Source: Bremerella volcania (GTDB lineage: Bacteria > Planctomycetota > Planctomycetia > Pirellulales > Pirellulaceae). Taken from it: 64,000 bases of DNA. Location: the NCBI RefSeq assembly GCF_007748115.1, contig NZ_CP036289.1, positions 930,001 through 994,000 of the forward strand. Reading direction: 5' to 3'. Below are positions 9,906 to 18,633 of this stretch, one piece after another. Below the pieces are notes generated by a model, which was not told where the DNA came from, searched no databases, and saw only the letters and a program-made list of their open reading frames with translations. The stretch's first letter is position 1; each line of letters begins with the position of its first letter. The translations under genes were made by a program, and so were the position numbers.

Positions 9906-10841
9906 CTACGGAAGCGAAGCGACTTCGCCACCGGCTCGGGTAAAGATGGCCTGGTAGGTGGTCATGTCGATCGTGGCCGGCACGAAGGAGACCGAGCCAT
10001 CGACCATTAGGAAGTGAGCGCCGCCAGGGTGCTGACTGCGGAACGCCCCGTACACGGTGGAGGTGTTGTCGTGTTTGTCCAGTTGGATCGCACCCGTTCC
10101 CCAGCCGTAATACCCGTAAGACCAAACGGCGCCATAGGAGGTCGAAGGAACACCTTGTGGGGTAAAGTCGGTTTCGCCCACCATGAAGGTGTTCGACGTT
10201 CCGTCGGTGATATCACGGAATTTGGTCGGGTCTCGGTGCAGCGGGCCCGGTGGATTGGAGGAATCGGTGAACGTCTTCACGGGGATGATCGCCCCGTCAG
10301 CCGCGGTCGCACTCGCGTACAGAAACGCTCCCAGAGGATCGGCTTCGTCAGCGTCGACACAGAACTGATAGCTGCTTGGGGCTCGGCCTTCGGCACCGTA
10401 GTAGCCGTCGAGCGAATCGCTGGGCATGGTCATCGTGGGGCAATAGTAGGTGGGAATGATCTCTTGCTGAAGCGTCGCATTGGACCAGCCGTCGCCATCG
10501 GGGTCGGCCGTGCTGTTTCGTGCTTCTTCGGGATCCCAACGACGGGCAACGGCATCTTGTTCCAGAAATGGAAGGATCTGTATCCAGCCGGTGGCGTAGG
10601 TGTTGGCGTCGTCCCCTTCCACGCGATCGCGAAACGCGTAAGGAAAGTTCAGAAAGGTGTCGTGGAAGTTATTCATCCCGAGGCCAATCTGTTTCATATT
10701 GTTGCTACAGCTCAGCCGGCGAGCTGCTTCGCGGGCCTGCTGGACGGCGGGAAGCAATAGGGCGATCAGAATGCCGATGATAGCAATCACTACCAATAGC
10801 TCAACCAATGTAAATGCAGTGCGAGACGACCGTGTCGACAT
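9906..10841 (-). CDS. DUF1559 prepilin-like protein
   Basis: This 311-residue protein has a type IV prepilin-like N-terminus: short basic leader, [20 protein letters not shown] with the cleavage-site pattern G/A-FTLVE and the glutamate at +5, then [20 protein letters not shown]. The rest is the DUF1559 (SBP_bac_10) domain, closing with the family motif H-x9-DG ([13 protein letters not shown]). Planctomycetes have dozens of these, thought to be exported and processed by the type II/IV pilin machinery; their function is unknown. The substrate-processing enzyme may be a prepilin peptidase, and a degenerate one lies at 21011-22279. Confidence 0.92.
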   Translation of the reverse strand: MSTRSSRTAFTLVELLVVIAIIGILIALLLPAVQQAREAARRLSCSNNMKQIGLGMNNFHDTFLNFPYAFRDRVEGDDANTYATGWIQILPFLEQDAVARRWDPEEARNSTADPDGDGWSNATLQQEIIPTYYCPTMTMPSDSLDGYYGAEGRAPSSYQFCVDADEADPLGAFLYASATAADGAIIPVKTFTDSSNPPGPLHRDPTKFRDITDGTSNTFMVGETDFTPQGVPSTSYGAVWSYGYYGWGTGAIQLDKHDNTSTVYGAFRSQHPGGAHFLMVDGSVSFVPATIDMTTYQAIFTRAGGEVASLP

Positions 10842-11065
10842 CGTAAGATACCTCTGTAAATACCAACCTGGAAATGACTTAGGGCAAGGAAGGGTGCCCT
10901 GACGTTTGGGTTGGCTGGCATCACACGACGCGATCGCTGGCTGCGAGAGGACCCAGTTCGCGAGCTGGTTAGATGAAACTGAGTCTCAATTACATTCTTT
11001 TTTAAGGGAGCGGAGAGCCGTAGTCAAGGGTCACGGTCGAAGTTTTCACAGACGATGGAGCACGA
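10842..11065. other. Intergenic region between divergent DUF1559 and hsp20 units
   Basis: This stretch between the minus-strand DUF1559 start and the hsp20 control region should hold the DUF1559 promoter (reading left). I see no convincing -35/-10 pair, repeat or small gene in it. Confidence 0.4.
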
Positions 11066-11120
11066 CTGCTGGGCACCCACCAGCAGGACTGTCGAAATGA
11101 CAATTCTTGCCATTTTGGCA
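11066..11120 (+). promoter_or_regulatory. Possible activator-binding inverted repeats upstream of sigma-54 promoter
   Basis: Two dyads lie about 100-155 bp before the sigma-54 promoter: CTGCTGG (11066-11072) with CCAGCAG (11080-11086), and TGCCA-TTT-TGGCA (11108-11120). Sigma-54 promoters need an enhancer-binding activator bound roughly 100-200 bp upstream, so the second palindrome is well placed. Which protein would bind is unknown. Confidence 0.4.
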
Positions 11121-11220
11121 GATGGCCGCAGACTGCCCGTCAGGCGCCCTTTGAGTTCGACCTTTCATAAATCCTTCAGAAATAACAGCTTGTGAATTCT
11201 GGGAAATATCACGGCCGCAA

Positions 11221-11237
11221 TTGGCACACACGTTGCA
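11221..11237 (+). promoter_or_regulatory. Sigma-54 (-24/-12) promoter of hsp20
   Basis: TTGGCAC-N5-TTGCA matches the RpoN consensus; the GG (11223-11224) and GC (11235-11236) are separated by exactly the required 10 bases. It lies 110 bp upstream of the Hsp20 start and reads toward it. Transcription should begin near 11248. Confidence 0.82.
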
Positions 11238-11246
11238 TTTCTATCT

Positions 11247-11270
11247 AGTGCCTCTCGAACAAAAGGCACT
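11247..11270 (+). promoter_or_regulatory. 5' stem-loop at the hsp20 transcript start
   Basis: AGTGCCT (11247-11253) and AGGCACT (11264-11270) form a perfect 7-bp stem with a 10-nt loop. If the sigma-54 promoter starts transcription about 12 bases after its GC, this hairpin would sit at the extreme 5' end of the mRNA and could protect it or sense temperature. It could also be an operator. Confidence 0.5.
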
Positions 11271-11347
11271 CAATAACCCACAAAAAACGAGTTTGCAAAC
11301 TCAAAGAATTTGCTGAGGTTTTGTTTCAACTTCTGTAGGAACTCTTT

Positions 11348-11812
11348 ATGGAAAGGTTGATCAAAATGGTACGCCCACAAACACAATCCGAATCGAAGTC
11401 GCATCCTCTGGCCAACTGGTCGAGCGAGATGGACAACCTGTTTGAGTCGTTCTTCCGTCCGGTACGTCAAAGCGCCTCCGGGGCATGGCTGCCGGCCATG
11501 AACATCTCGGAAACCGAAACCGGTTATCAGATCGACTTGGAACTCCCAGGCCTCAATGCCGAGGACGTCAATGTCGAACTGCACGACGGCAAGCTGACCA
11601 TCTCGGGTGAACGCAAGACCGAAGAGCAGTCCGAAGATCGCCGCTGGCATCGTGTCGAACACGTGTACGGCAAGTTCCAACGAGAACTGAAGCTCGGCAC
11701 TCCGGTCGACGAAGAAAACGTTTCGGCCAACTTCAAGAACGGTGTGCTCTCGGTCGTGATTCCCAAGTCGGAACACGCCAAGCCCCGCAAGATTGAAGTG
11801 ACCAACAGCTAA
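11348..11812 (+). CDS. Small heat-shock protein Hsp20
   Basis: This 154-residue ATP-independent chaperone holds unfolding proteins in a refoldable state in the cytoplasm. The alpha-crystallin domain spans about residues 46-140 (ISETETGYQIDLELPGLN, then the conserved NGVLSVVIPK near 136) and ends in the short C-terminal tail. AGGA lies 8 bases before the ATG at 11348, supporting that start; an in-frame ATG six codons later is the alternative. It sits alone between a sigma-54 promoter and a terminator, so its expression is probably activator-controlled instead of depending on sigma-32 or CIRCE, for which I see no site. Confidence 0.93.
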   Translation: MERLIKMVRPQTQSESKSHPLANWSSEMDNLFESFFRPVRQSASGAWLPAMNISETETGYQIDLELPGLNAEDVNVELHDGKLTISGERKTEEQSEDRRWHRVEHVYGKFQRELKLGTPVDEENVSANFKNGVLSVVIPKSEHAKPRKIEVTNS

Positions 11813-11852
11813 CCTTGCACAACCCCGTCGTGCATTTTCGTTGGATGTGAAA

Positions 11853-11892
11853 GACGCCGGTTCGCGAACCTCTAAGCGGTCGGCGTTTTTTG
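11853..11892 (+). terminator. Intrinsic terminator of hsp20
   Basis: ACGCCG (11854-11859) pairs with CGGCGT (11881-11886), with an inner GGTTCGCGAACC palindrome, followed by a run of six T (11886-11891). It lies about 40 bp after the Hsp20 stop. Confidence 0.65.
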
Positions 11893-11995
11893 TTTTCTTG
11901 CTTCGCACCCGGCAAGCTTGAGCTTTGCAGGCAGGCCCGCCATACTACTTGGTTGCATCCTTCCTCCTTCATGCCAACCAAGAGTACTGCTTCTC

Positions 11996-13687
11996 ATGGA
12001 CCGACCGCTCAACTGGAATAGCCGCAATCTGACCCAAGGCTGGCAGCGCGGAGTGACCGCGTTTTACTATGGGCTGAACTTTCAAGAAGAAGACTTCCAC
12101 AAACCCCAGGTCGGCATCGGGGTGCCCCTTTTGGAAGGGAACCTATGCAACGTACACGCGTACCGCCTGGCGACGCTCATCAAACAAGGCTGCGAAAAGG
12201 AAGGGCTCATCGGTTTTCCGTTTGGTACGCCGGCCGTCAGCGACAACATCACCCAGGGGCACGAAGGGGGGAACGCGAGTCTGCCGTCGCGCAACATGAT
12301 TGCCAACGCGGCCGAATGCGTAACCAGTTCGCATGGCTACGATTTTCTGATCGGCATGCACAACTGCGATAAGAACGGCCCCGGCTTTGCCATGGCATTG
12401 GCTCGGCTAAACTACCCGGGGCTGATCATCAACGGCGGCAGCATCAAGCCCGGCTGCCATCGCGGGCAGGATACTTCGATTCTGGACGTCTACGACTCGC
12501 AGGCAGCCGCCAGTGTCGGAGCGATGACGCATGCCGAGGCTGACGAGATCCTTCGTACTGCCTGCCCAGGTCCTGGCGGATGCGGGATTGCCGCCTCGTT
12601 CAATACGTGGGGGATCGCCCTGGAAGCGATGGGGCTCTCAGCCCCCTATTCCAGCAGCAACCCGGCCGATGATCCCTCGAAAATTGCCGAGTGCGAAGGA
12701 ATCGGCGCGCTCGTCAAACGGCTGCTGGCCGAAGACATCCGTCCGCGCGACGTCGTTACCCGGGCATCGATGATCAACGCCACGCGGGCCGTCGCCGCGA
12801 TGGGAGGTTCCACCAACGGGGTGCTGCATCTGTTGGCGCTGGCGCGCGAGGCACACGTCGATTTTCATCTACAAGACATTCAGCAGATCTGCCGCGAGAC
12901 GCCGGTTCTGTGCAGCTTCGCCCCGCGCGGCAAGCGTACGATGTACGACTTGTTCAAACTCGGCGGCACGCCCATGTTTCTCAAGTATCTGCTTCAGCAG
13001 GGGATGCTGAGCGGAGACTGCATCACGGTGACCGGCAAGACGATGGCCGAGAACCTGGCCGACGCGCCTGACATCGACTGGAATCAGGATCTGATCGTGC
13101 CGGTCGACAAGCCGTTCAAGCCGTACGCCGACATGCAGATCTGTTTCGGCAACCTGGCGCCCGGCGGGATCGTCTTCAAGGTGAGCAGCATGAAGGAGCC
13201 AACCTTTCGCGGTAAGGCCATTTGTTTCGATGATGCCCGCAAGATTGTTGAAGCGGTCGAACGCGACGAGATTCAGCCAGGCAGCGTGATTGTGCTGCGT
13301 TACCTGGGACCGGTCGCCTCAGGCATGCCGGAAGTGTTGGTGGCGACCGCGGCCCTGGCGACGCCGAAGCTTGACGGTAAAGTCGCGTTCCTTTCCGATA
13401 CGCGCGTCTCGGGCGTCTCGCACGGAGCGATTGGCGTGCATTGTGCTCCCGAAGCAGCCGTCGGTGGGCCGATCGCGCTGGTGGAAGATGGGGATGAAAT
13501 TTCGTTCGATCTGACGGCTGGAGATTTAACGCTGCATGTCGACGATGCCGTGCTCGCCGCGCGTCAGCGCGAATGGCAGGCGCCGGAGATTCCTCGCACG
13601 CGCGGCTACCTGGCCGACTTCGCGGCGACCGTCTCGCAAGCGCACCATGGCTGCGTCAGCAAGGCATTTCTGCCGGACGCCGAGTAG
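11996..13687 (+). CDS. IlvD/Edd-family dehydratase (dihydroxy-acid or sugar-acid)
   Basis: Family members dehydrate 2,3-dihydroxy acids with an Fe-S cluster. This 563-residue protein keeps the three cysteines that bind the [2Fe-2S] cluster in plant and bacterial forms: Cys51 in LCNVH, Cys124 in NCDKNGPG and Cys196 in GPGGCG. Other family landmarks are SLPSRNMIANAAE, GGSTNGVLHLLALA and HCAPEAAVGGPIALVEDGD. The active-site motif usually written TDGRFSG reads SDTRVSG, and the early GISMG-type motif reads NITQG, so the substrate may be a sugar acid such as a gluconate, xylonate or arabonate instead of the valine/isoleucine precursor. I chose the ATG at 11996 because the family homology starts there; upstream codons back to 11918 look non-coding. 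It is a single gene with no pathway neighbours. Confidence 0.82.
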   Translation: MDRPLNWNSRNLTQGWQRGVTAFYYGLNFQEEDFHKPQVGIGVPLLEGNLCNVHAYRLATLIKQGCEKEGLIGFPFGTPAVSDNITQGHEGGNASLPSRNMIANAAECVTSSHGYDFLIGMHNCDKNGPGFAMALARLNYPGLIINGGSIKPGCHRGQDTSILDVYDSQAAASVGAMTHAEADEILRTACPGPGGCGIAASFNTWGIALEAMGLSAPYSSSNPADDPSKIAECEGIGALVKRLLAEDIRPRDVVTRASMINATRAVAAMGGSTNGVLHLLALAREAHVDFHLQDIQQICRETPVLCSFAPRGKRTMYDLFKLGGTPMFLKYLLQQGMLSGDCITVTGKTMAENLADAPDIDWNQDLIVPVDKPFKPYADMQICFGNLAPGGIVFKVSSMKEPTFRGKAICFDDARKIVEAVERDEIQPGSVIVLRYLGPVASGMPEVLVATAALATPKLDGKVAFLSDTRVSGVSHGAIGVHCAPEAAVGGPIALVEDGDEISFDLTAGDLTLHVDDAVLAARQREWQAPEIPRTRGYLADFAATVSQAHHGCVSKAFLPDAE

Positions 13688-13909
13688 GCCCCAACAAGGG
13701 CAACGGGGGTCGAACGGGTGTTTGCCAGGGAGTGGGTAGAAAAATTTTTAATGCCCATTTCAAACATCCTCCTTTATCGGTTGCCTAAGGTGGGGTCGTC
13801 TTCCATTCGAAATCCCATTTGTGTGGTGACCCGTGACCACCGGAAAATAGTTGGTTAGGATCAGGCCAGACGGCAACTACAAGCGATCCTTATCCACTTG
13901 GTGCGACGT

Positions 13910-16900
13910 ATGGACTTACGAGAATCCCTTGGCATTCGCCAACCCGGTGAAGTCTTCGATCCGAAATCGGATCGGCAAGAATTGATTCGCTACATCAACT
14001 TGCAACTGATTGCCAACGAACTGCCTCCGGCGCTCGATGCGAGCGATGTGGAATTCGCCGGCCTGGCCAAGGGATTGCTTGCCAACTATCACGAAAAAAC
14101 GCGGATGCTGTACGATCGTCCGGCTCCGATCGATCAGCGGATCGAAGCGTTCCTGGCCCGCTACTTTGGCGACTTGAATCCCAGCCAGCCGTTGCAACTG
14201 CCGCGCAAGAGCTTCACGCTTGAGCGTCACGGCGTTGCCCGCGAGCTTTCGATTCCCGTCAATCGTTCTTCCTTCAAGAGCGAACTGGTCGAATCGTATC
14301 GCATTGCCAACGGAGCGCTGCACAATCCGCGGCACGATCGCCGTACCACCAAGGGGACCTTCCACGTCACCGAAGGAGGCTTACCGATCGCCGGCGACAA
14401 GCGTGTCGTGCCGCGGGAAGTCTTCATGAAGATGTTCCAGATCGCGGTCAATCCGCCTGAGTCGGACACGCTGCTGCCGTTTACCGCCGATCAAGAGAAC
14501 GCGGCCCACAGCATTGTTTCGCTTCTCTTGCGGCCGATTGTCTGTCCGGAAGTTCCCGGGGTGACGCCAGAGAAGACCATGGAAGTCCGCTTCTTCGCGC
14601 CGGGGCAGTTGGTCAGCAACCTGGACTTCGTCGAATCGATTTTCGGCAACGCCGGCGACCCCTACATCTCGAAGAACAACTCGGCGCTGGATGTCGAGCA
14701 TTGGACCGGCCACACCGGCTGCGTGATCCTGGCTCCGCATTTGGGAACGCATACCAAGAAGGAACTGGGCCTTCCGCATTGGGACGATGCCACCGAGCGT
14801 CAGCGCAACGACTCGATGTGCTGGAAGGAGGACTCCGAACTGTACAACGACGGCATGGCCTTCAAGCTGACCTGCCGCGATGCCAGCGGCGTGGTGGTGA
14901 CTTTGATCGCCGACAACTACTACGGCTACTGCAAGAAGGAAGTCAAAACGCAGATCAGCTATGCCGCGAACCTGTACGGCGATACGGAAGAAGAGCACGC
15001 CGGCGGCTGCATTGCCTACACCAGCTGGAACCTGGGTGACGAGTTTAAGGTCAACAGCCAGAAGTACAACGGCCGCACGATCGACGACGTCATGCAAGAC
15101 TATGGCGATTTGATTGATTTCCAGCCGGAAGGTTACGGCATCGATAAGAAACACCCCGAGGTGTTCTACATTCCGGAAGATGCCCGGGCCACGATGCTCG
15201 ATCAGTGCATCAAGTGGACTCGCGACGGCAAGCAGCACAGCCTGCCACTGCTCCCCAACCGGTACTACATTGCGCCATCCGGTTACAAAATCAGGATGGA
15301 AAAGCACCCGGCTGCTCCGAGTTGGCGCTTGGTGGGTTCGACCGCCGAAGGGATCTTCTGCCACAAGCCGTGTACCGTGAGCGGTGGCGGTAAGAGCGAA
15401 ATCAGCAAGTCGCTGACCGACTATACGTTGTACGGTCCGATTTTCGTTTCCGATATCGAGAAGGACCTTGACCAGGTCGAAGAGATCTTCCAGAAAGATT
15501 ACTCGAAACGCTGGAAGGCGGATTCGACGAAGCGGCCTGACTATTCGGCCAGGCCATCGCGAGCCGTTTTGTCGGCCGATCGAACGCTGGGCAGCGTGAT
15601 CAAACTGCTGACCCCTTCGATTGAATATACCGACGAGTACAACGAATGGCTGCAGGCCATTCCGCATCACATCACGTCGATGGTCTTCATCATCAAGCGA
15701 TTGATGCTGCCTGAGTGGGGCGAGAACTGGCGGGATTACTTCGGCGTCGACATCGTGAATGGGGTGCCCGGTCACGAGTTGAAAGTGCTCGATCGGCACC
15801 TGGTAGGTACCTACCTGCGAGTTGGCTTCAACAAAGACAATCGCTGGCGAACCTACAAGCTGCGGCAAGACTTCATGCCGTCGGATAAGGTGCAGACCGA
15901 GGACGACATCAGCGCTTCGGTGATCGTTCCCAATGCCATGTTGGAAAATTTCGAACCGCAGCCGGGGGGCATTTCCTCGAAGTTTACCATCAACTGCGAG
16001 AATCGTTTGTTCCAGCGACCCGATGATGCGATCCATCGCGGTTTCGATAAAAAGACGGAAATCGACCTGGCCAAGCCCAACAATTTTATCTCGAACTTCG
16101 AGCCGCTCACCAAAGAGTACGTCGATCAGATGGCGACCCATGCGGTCGACTTCGACGCGTTCACGCAGCCAATGAAGAGCTTTTTGAACAGCTTTCTTGA
16201 TTCGGAATACGAGTATGTGGTCAGTTCCGCGAATCCGCGCCTGGTCAACGGCGTACCGACCAAGAATCCGCGGTACCTGCAAACGCGGCCAGATCTCGAA
16301 AACCCGCTGCCCAAATACGTCGGCGAGATGGGTGTTCGGTTGTATCGCAAGCTGAAGCCAGACCAACCGCTGTATCAGCCGGTGGGGGCGGTCTTGTGCG
16401 GACGCCGCAACAATCCGCCAGACAAGGAAGCAGGCATCCGCGGTCTGGCCGTTTACGGTCCGATCCACTACCAGGAACTGCCGGAGCTGTTCATGGACTT
16501 CATCGCGTCGCTGACCGGTAAGAGCCCTTCGACCACTGGTGCCGGTAGTGAAGGGGCCCTCACCAAGGGGCCGTTCAACTGCCTGCGTCCGACGGCCGAT
16601 TTGAACCAGGCATTGGTAGGTTACATCCTCACCGGGCTGGGCGGCTTCTCGACGGCGGCGGGGCACATCGGTCCGAATGTACGTGTCGATCACGACGTCA
16701 GTCTGCTCATTCCAGAAGTCTGGTGCCGCCTGACGCCGGAAGAACGCGATCCCGAGTTTCTGATTCGTCAGCGAATGCTCGAGAAGGTCGAAGACTTTGA
16801 ATACGAAGGGGAAACCATTCCTGGCAGCCGCCTGGGCTACCGCATTACTCGCGGCTTCGTACGGATGTTCTTCGGTCGCGTGTTCGACTATCCGCTGTCG

Positions 16901-17374
16901 GTCTTTGACGAGTCGATCTTGAAGCCGGAAACGCAAGACATGGAGGCGTACGTCGACGGCATCAAGCACATCGCCGAGGTACAACAGCGAGTCGCCAAGC
17001 GCTACTTCGACGATGGCTCGATCGAAGAAGCCTGCCCACCCTTGAAGGCCCTGCTGGCCATCATGGCCGAAGGAAACTACGAAGGCATGACGGTTCACGA
17101 TCCTGAGTTCCGGACACTGTTCACCCGCGACTCGCTGCTGGCAAGCGACTGGTACAAAGAACGCCTGACCACCAAGCAGCAGCGCGACATCCAGCTGTGG
17201 CAGCGTCACATGAAGTCGCTGGAAGACTTCCTGAAGAACTCGGTCTACCTGGAAGACGACATGCAGGAGGAACTCGAGCGACGTAAGCAGTACGTCCAGC
17301 GGCAGCTGGCGAAACTGCAGGCTCCCGAGTACCTGCAAAGCCAGATCGGAGCGATCGGCGTCCAGCCGATGTAA
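13910..17374 (+). CDS. Very large conserved-looking protein of unknown function
   Basis: I do not recognise this 1154-residue protein. It has no signal peptide or membrane span and looks cytoplasmic and globular, with even codon use. Notable stretches are a GGGKSEISK motif after HKPCTVS (about residue 490), which resembles a phosphate-binding loop but lacks a canonical Walker A; NNSALDVEHWTGHTGC near residue 255; NDGMAFKLTCRD near 315; and TTGAGSEGALTKGPFN near 880. The C-terminal 60 residues are charged and helical, possibly coiled coil (EDDMQEELERRKQYVQRQLAKL). I took the ATG at 13910 over the upstream GTG/TTG codons. It has its own terminator and no operon partners. A large nucleotide-binding or carboxylase/kinase-like enzyme is possible, but nothing decides it. 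Confidence 0.8.
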   Translation: MDLRESLGIRQPGEVFDPKSDRQELIRYINLQLIANELPPALDASDVEFAGLAKGLLANYHEKTRMLYDRPAPIDQRIEAFLARYFGDLNPSQPLQLPRKSFTLERHGVARELSIPVNRSSFKSELVESYRIANGALHNPRHDRRTTKGTFHVTEGGLPIAGDKRVVPREVFMKMFQIAVNPPESDTLLPFTADQENAAHSIVSLLLRPIVCPEVPGVTPEKTMEVRFFAPGQLVSNLDFVESIFGNAGDPYISKNNSALDVEHWTGHTGCVILAPHLGTHTKKELGLPHWDDATERQRNDSMCWKEDSELYNDGMAFKLTCRDASGVVVTLIADNYYGYCKKEVKTQISYAANLYGDTEEEHAGGCIAYTSWNLGDEFKVNSQKYNGRTIDDVMQDYGDLIDFQPEGYGIDKKHPEVFYIPEDARATMLDQCIKWTRDGKQHSLPLLPNRYYIAPSGYKIRMEKHPAAPSWRLVGSTAEGIFCHKPCTVSGGGKSEISKSLTDYTLYGPIFVSDIEKDLDQVEEIFQKDYSKRWKADSTKRPDYSARPSRAVLSADRTLGSVIKLLTPSIEYTDEYNEWLQAIPHHITSMVFIIKRLMLPEWGENWRDYFGVDIVNGVPGHELKVLDRHLVGTYLRVGFNKDNRWRTYKLRQDFMPSDKVQTEDDISASVIVPNAMLENFEPQPGGISSKFTINCENRLFQRPDDAIHRGFDKKTEIDLAKPNNFISNFEPLTKEYVDQMATHAVDFDAFTQPMKSFLNSFLDSEYEYVVSSANPRLVNGVPTKNPRYLQTRPDLENPLPKYVGEMGVRLYRKLKPDQPLYQPVGAVLCGRRNNPPDKEAGIRGLAVYGPIHYQELPELFMDFIASLTGKSPSTTGAGSEGALTKGPFNCLRPTADLNQALVGYILTGLGGFSTAAGHIGPNVRVDHDVSLLIPEVWCRLTPEERDPEFLIRQRMLEKVEDFEYEGETIPGSRLGYRITRGFVRMFFGRVFDYPLSVFDESILKPETQDMEAYVDGIKHIAEVQQRVAKRYFDDGSIEEACPPLKALLAIMAEGNYEGMTVHDPEFRTLFTRDSLLASDWYKERLTTKQQRDIQLWQRHMKSLEDFLKNSVYLEDDMQEELERRKQYVQRQLAKLQAPEYLQSQIGAIGVQPM

Positions 17375-17378
17375 CACA

Positions 17379-17442
17379 CCGGTCCCCTCTCCCTGCGAGG
17401 GAGAGGGGACCGGGAAACGCGAACGTTGGTTCGCGTTTTTTT
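17379..17442 (+). terminator. Double hairpin terminator
   Basis: Two hairpins lie in tandem. The first is a perfect 15-bp G+C-rich stem (17379-17393 with 17399-17413), a member of the CCCTCTCC repeat family. The second pairs AAACGCGAAC (17415-17424) with GTTCGCGTTT (17429-17438) and runs into a T tract to 17442, a canonical intrinsic terminator. They end the large gene upstream. Confidence 0.85.
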
Positions 17443-17446
17443 ATGC

Positions 17447-17474
17447 TTGACTTCACTACCTAGGCTCGCATAAT
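17447..17474 (+). promoter_or_regulatory. Probable sigma-70 promoter of the PadR operon
   Basis: TTGACT (17447-17452) and CATAAT (17469-17474) are separated by 16 bp, a good match to the housekeeping consensus. They lie 36 bp before the PadR start. PadR proteins often repress their own operon, so the operator is likely to overlap this stretch, though I see no clear dyad. Confidence 0.55.
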
Positions 17475-17509
17475 ACTGAAAGAGCAGACTACCTGGTGAG
17501 GCGAAATAG

Positions 17510-17860
17510 ATGAGCGAACCGACCATCCAAGGCGATCGACTACGCGGGCACTTAGAGGCGATGATCCTGGCGATCCTCGACCGAGAGCCGGCACATGGGT
17601 TTGATGTCGTCAAGAAGCTGGAGGCTCGCGGCGAAGGGGCGCTGCAGATGCGGGAAGGAACGATCTACCCGGTTCTTTATCGCATGGAAGCAGCCGGGCT
17701 GATCAAAGCGCAGTGGGACGAGTCTGAAGAAGGACGCAAAGGACCCCAACGGAAAGTCTATACGCTGACTCGCAAGGGACAGCGGCAACTGGCCAAGGGA
17801 CGCGAACAGTGGCAGCATTTCGTGCAGGTGGTCGGCGGAATCATTGGAGGCACGGCATGA
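17510..17860 (+). CDS. PadR-family transcriptional regulator
   Basis: This 116-residue winged-helix regulator has the typical PadR core: LRGHLEAMILAILDREPAHGFDVVKKLEA, then GTIYPVLYRMEAAGLIKAQWD, then the wing RKVYTLTRKGQRQL. It has the short C-terminus of the PadR-s2 subgroup. Its stop overlaps the next start by ATGA, so the three genes 17510-19373 are translationally coupled. It most likely controls its own operon in response to an unknown signal, perhaps membrane stress or a small hydrophobic compound. Confidence 0.93.
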   Translation: MSEPTIQGDRLRGHLEAMILAILDREPAHGFDVVKKLEARGEGALQMREGTIYPVLYRMEAAGLIKAQWDESEEGRKGPQRKVYTLTRKGQRQLAKGREQWQHFVQVVGGIIGGTA

Positions 17861-18633
17861 ATACCGATCTGATGCGTGTCGTCGAGCAAGTGGTTCGACC
17901 GCTGCCTGCCCTTAAAGTCAACAAGATGCGGATGCGCATGGAGCTTTATACGCTGCTCGAACAGATCTACCAGGAAGAGCTATCTCAGGACGGCACGAGC
18001 GAGACCGCCGCGTTGGAGCGGGCCAGCAGGCGTTTCGGCGATCCAGAACTGTTGCGCGGGGAACTGTTGCAGACGATCCCTCTATCCGAGCGAGCCTGGA
18101 CGATAGCTGATCGTTTGCTGGTGCGCCGCCGGGAAGGGGAGGGGCTAGTTTGCTTCTGTTTTCGGATCGGACTGCACGCGTGTCTCGGGATGGTGTTGTT
18201 TGGTTTGTTGCTTTATGTCGTCGCGACATTCCAGAAGAACGATCCGCCTGAATTATCATTCTGGGGATGGTGGACGCTGGCGATCTTGACGGTTGGTGTG
18301 AACAGCTTTTGTTTGACTCTGCTGGGAAACGTGGCACTCGCCGGGTTTCGCCAGATTAAGGGACGCACCCGTTTTGTGGGTCCGCTGCGATTCATCCTGT
18401 GCACGCTCGCCGCAGGCCTTTTGATCGCCAGTTCGGAAGTGCTCAACATGTACTATCTCGTCGGTCCTTACTGGAAACTTGGTTATGCCGAGCCGTTCCT
18501 TTTTGTCGGGATGATCACGGGCACCATGTTCGCGGTCATCGTCTGGCTGCGAGCCCGCGAGGATGCCCAGTTCCAGCCATGGAACGAGATTTCCCTTCCA
18601 TCGCAACCATCGGCGATGCGAGGTACGGCATGA
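17857..18633 (+). CDS. PadR-linked multi-span membrane protein A
   Basis: The 258-residue protein starts with a cytoplasmic helical domain (about residues 1-80; VVRPLPALKVNKMRMRMELYTLLEQIYQEEL, then RRFGDPELLRGELLQTIP) like the permease-prefix domain that accompanies PadR genes. About four hydrophobic spans follow (roughly 110-130, 145-170, 185-205, 215-235). The ATG at 17857 overlaps the padR stop, which fixes the start. The next gene is a paralogue with the same layout. Its function is unknown; a membrane sensor or partner of a transport system is the likeliest reading. Confidence 0.82.
   Translation: MNTDLMRVVEQVVRPLPALKVNKMRMRMELYTLLEQIYQEELSQDGTSETAALERASRRFGDPELLRGELLQTIPLSERAWTIADRLLVRRREGEGLVCFCFRIGLHACLGMVLFGLLLYVVATFQKNDPPELSFWGWWTLAILTVGVNSFCLTLLGNVALAGFRQIKGRTRFVGPLRFILCTLAAGLLIASSEVLNMYYLVGPYWKLGYAEPFLFVGMITGTMFAVIVWLRAREDAQFQPWNEISLPSQPSAMRGTA

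Noticed and set aside
11046-11231. 61-codon minus-strand frame starting MCANCGRD
   Set aside because: The CxxC start is tempting, but its ATG lies inside the sigma-54 promoter and the frame covers the palindromes; no ribosome-binding site precedes it.
14381-17377. Minus-strand open frame of 998 codons opposite the large unknown gene
   Set aside because: It mirrors the plus-strand coding gene; its composition (rich in Arg, His, Leu, Val) is that of an antisense shadow in G+C-rich DNA, with no recognisable motif.
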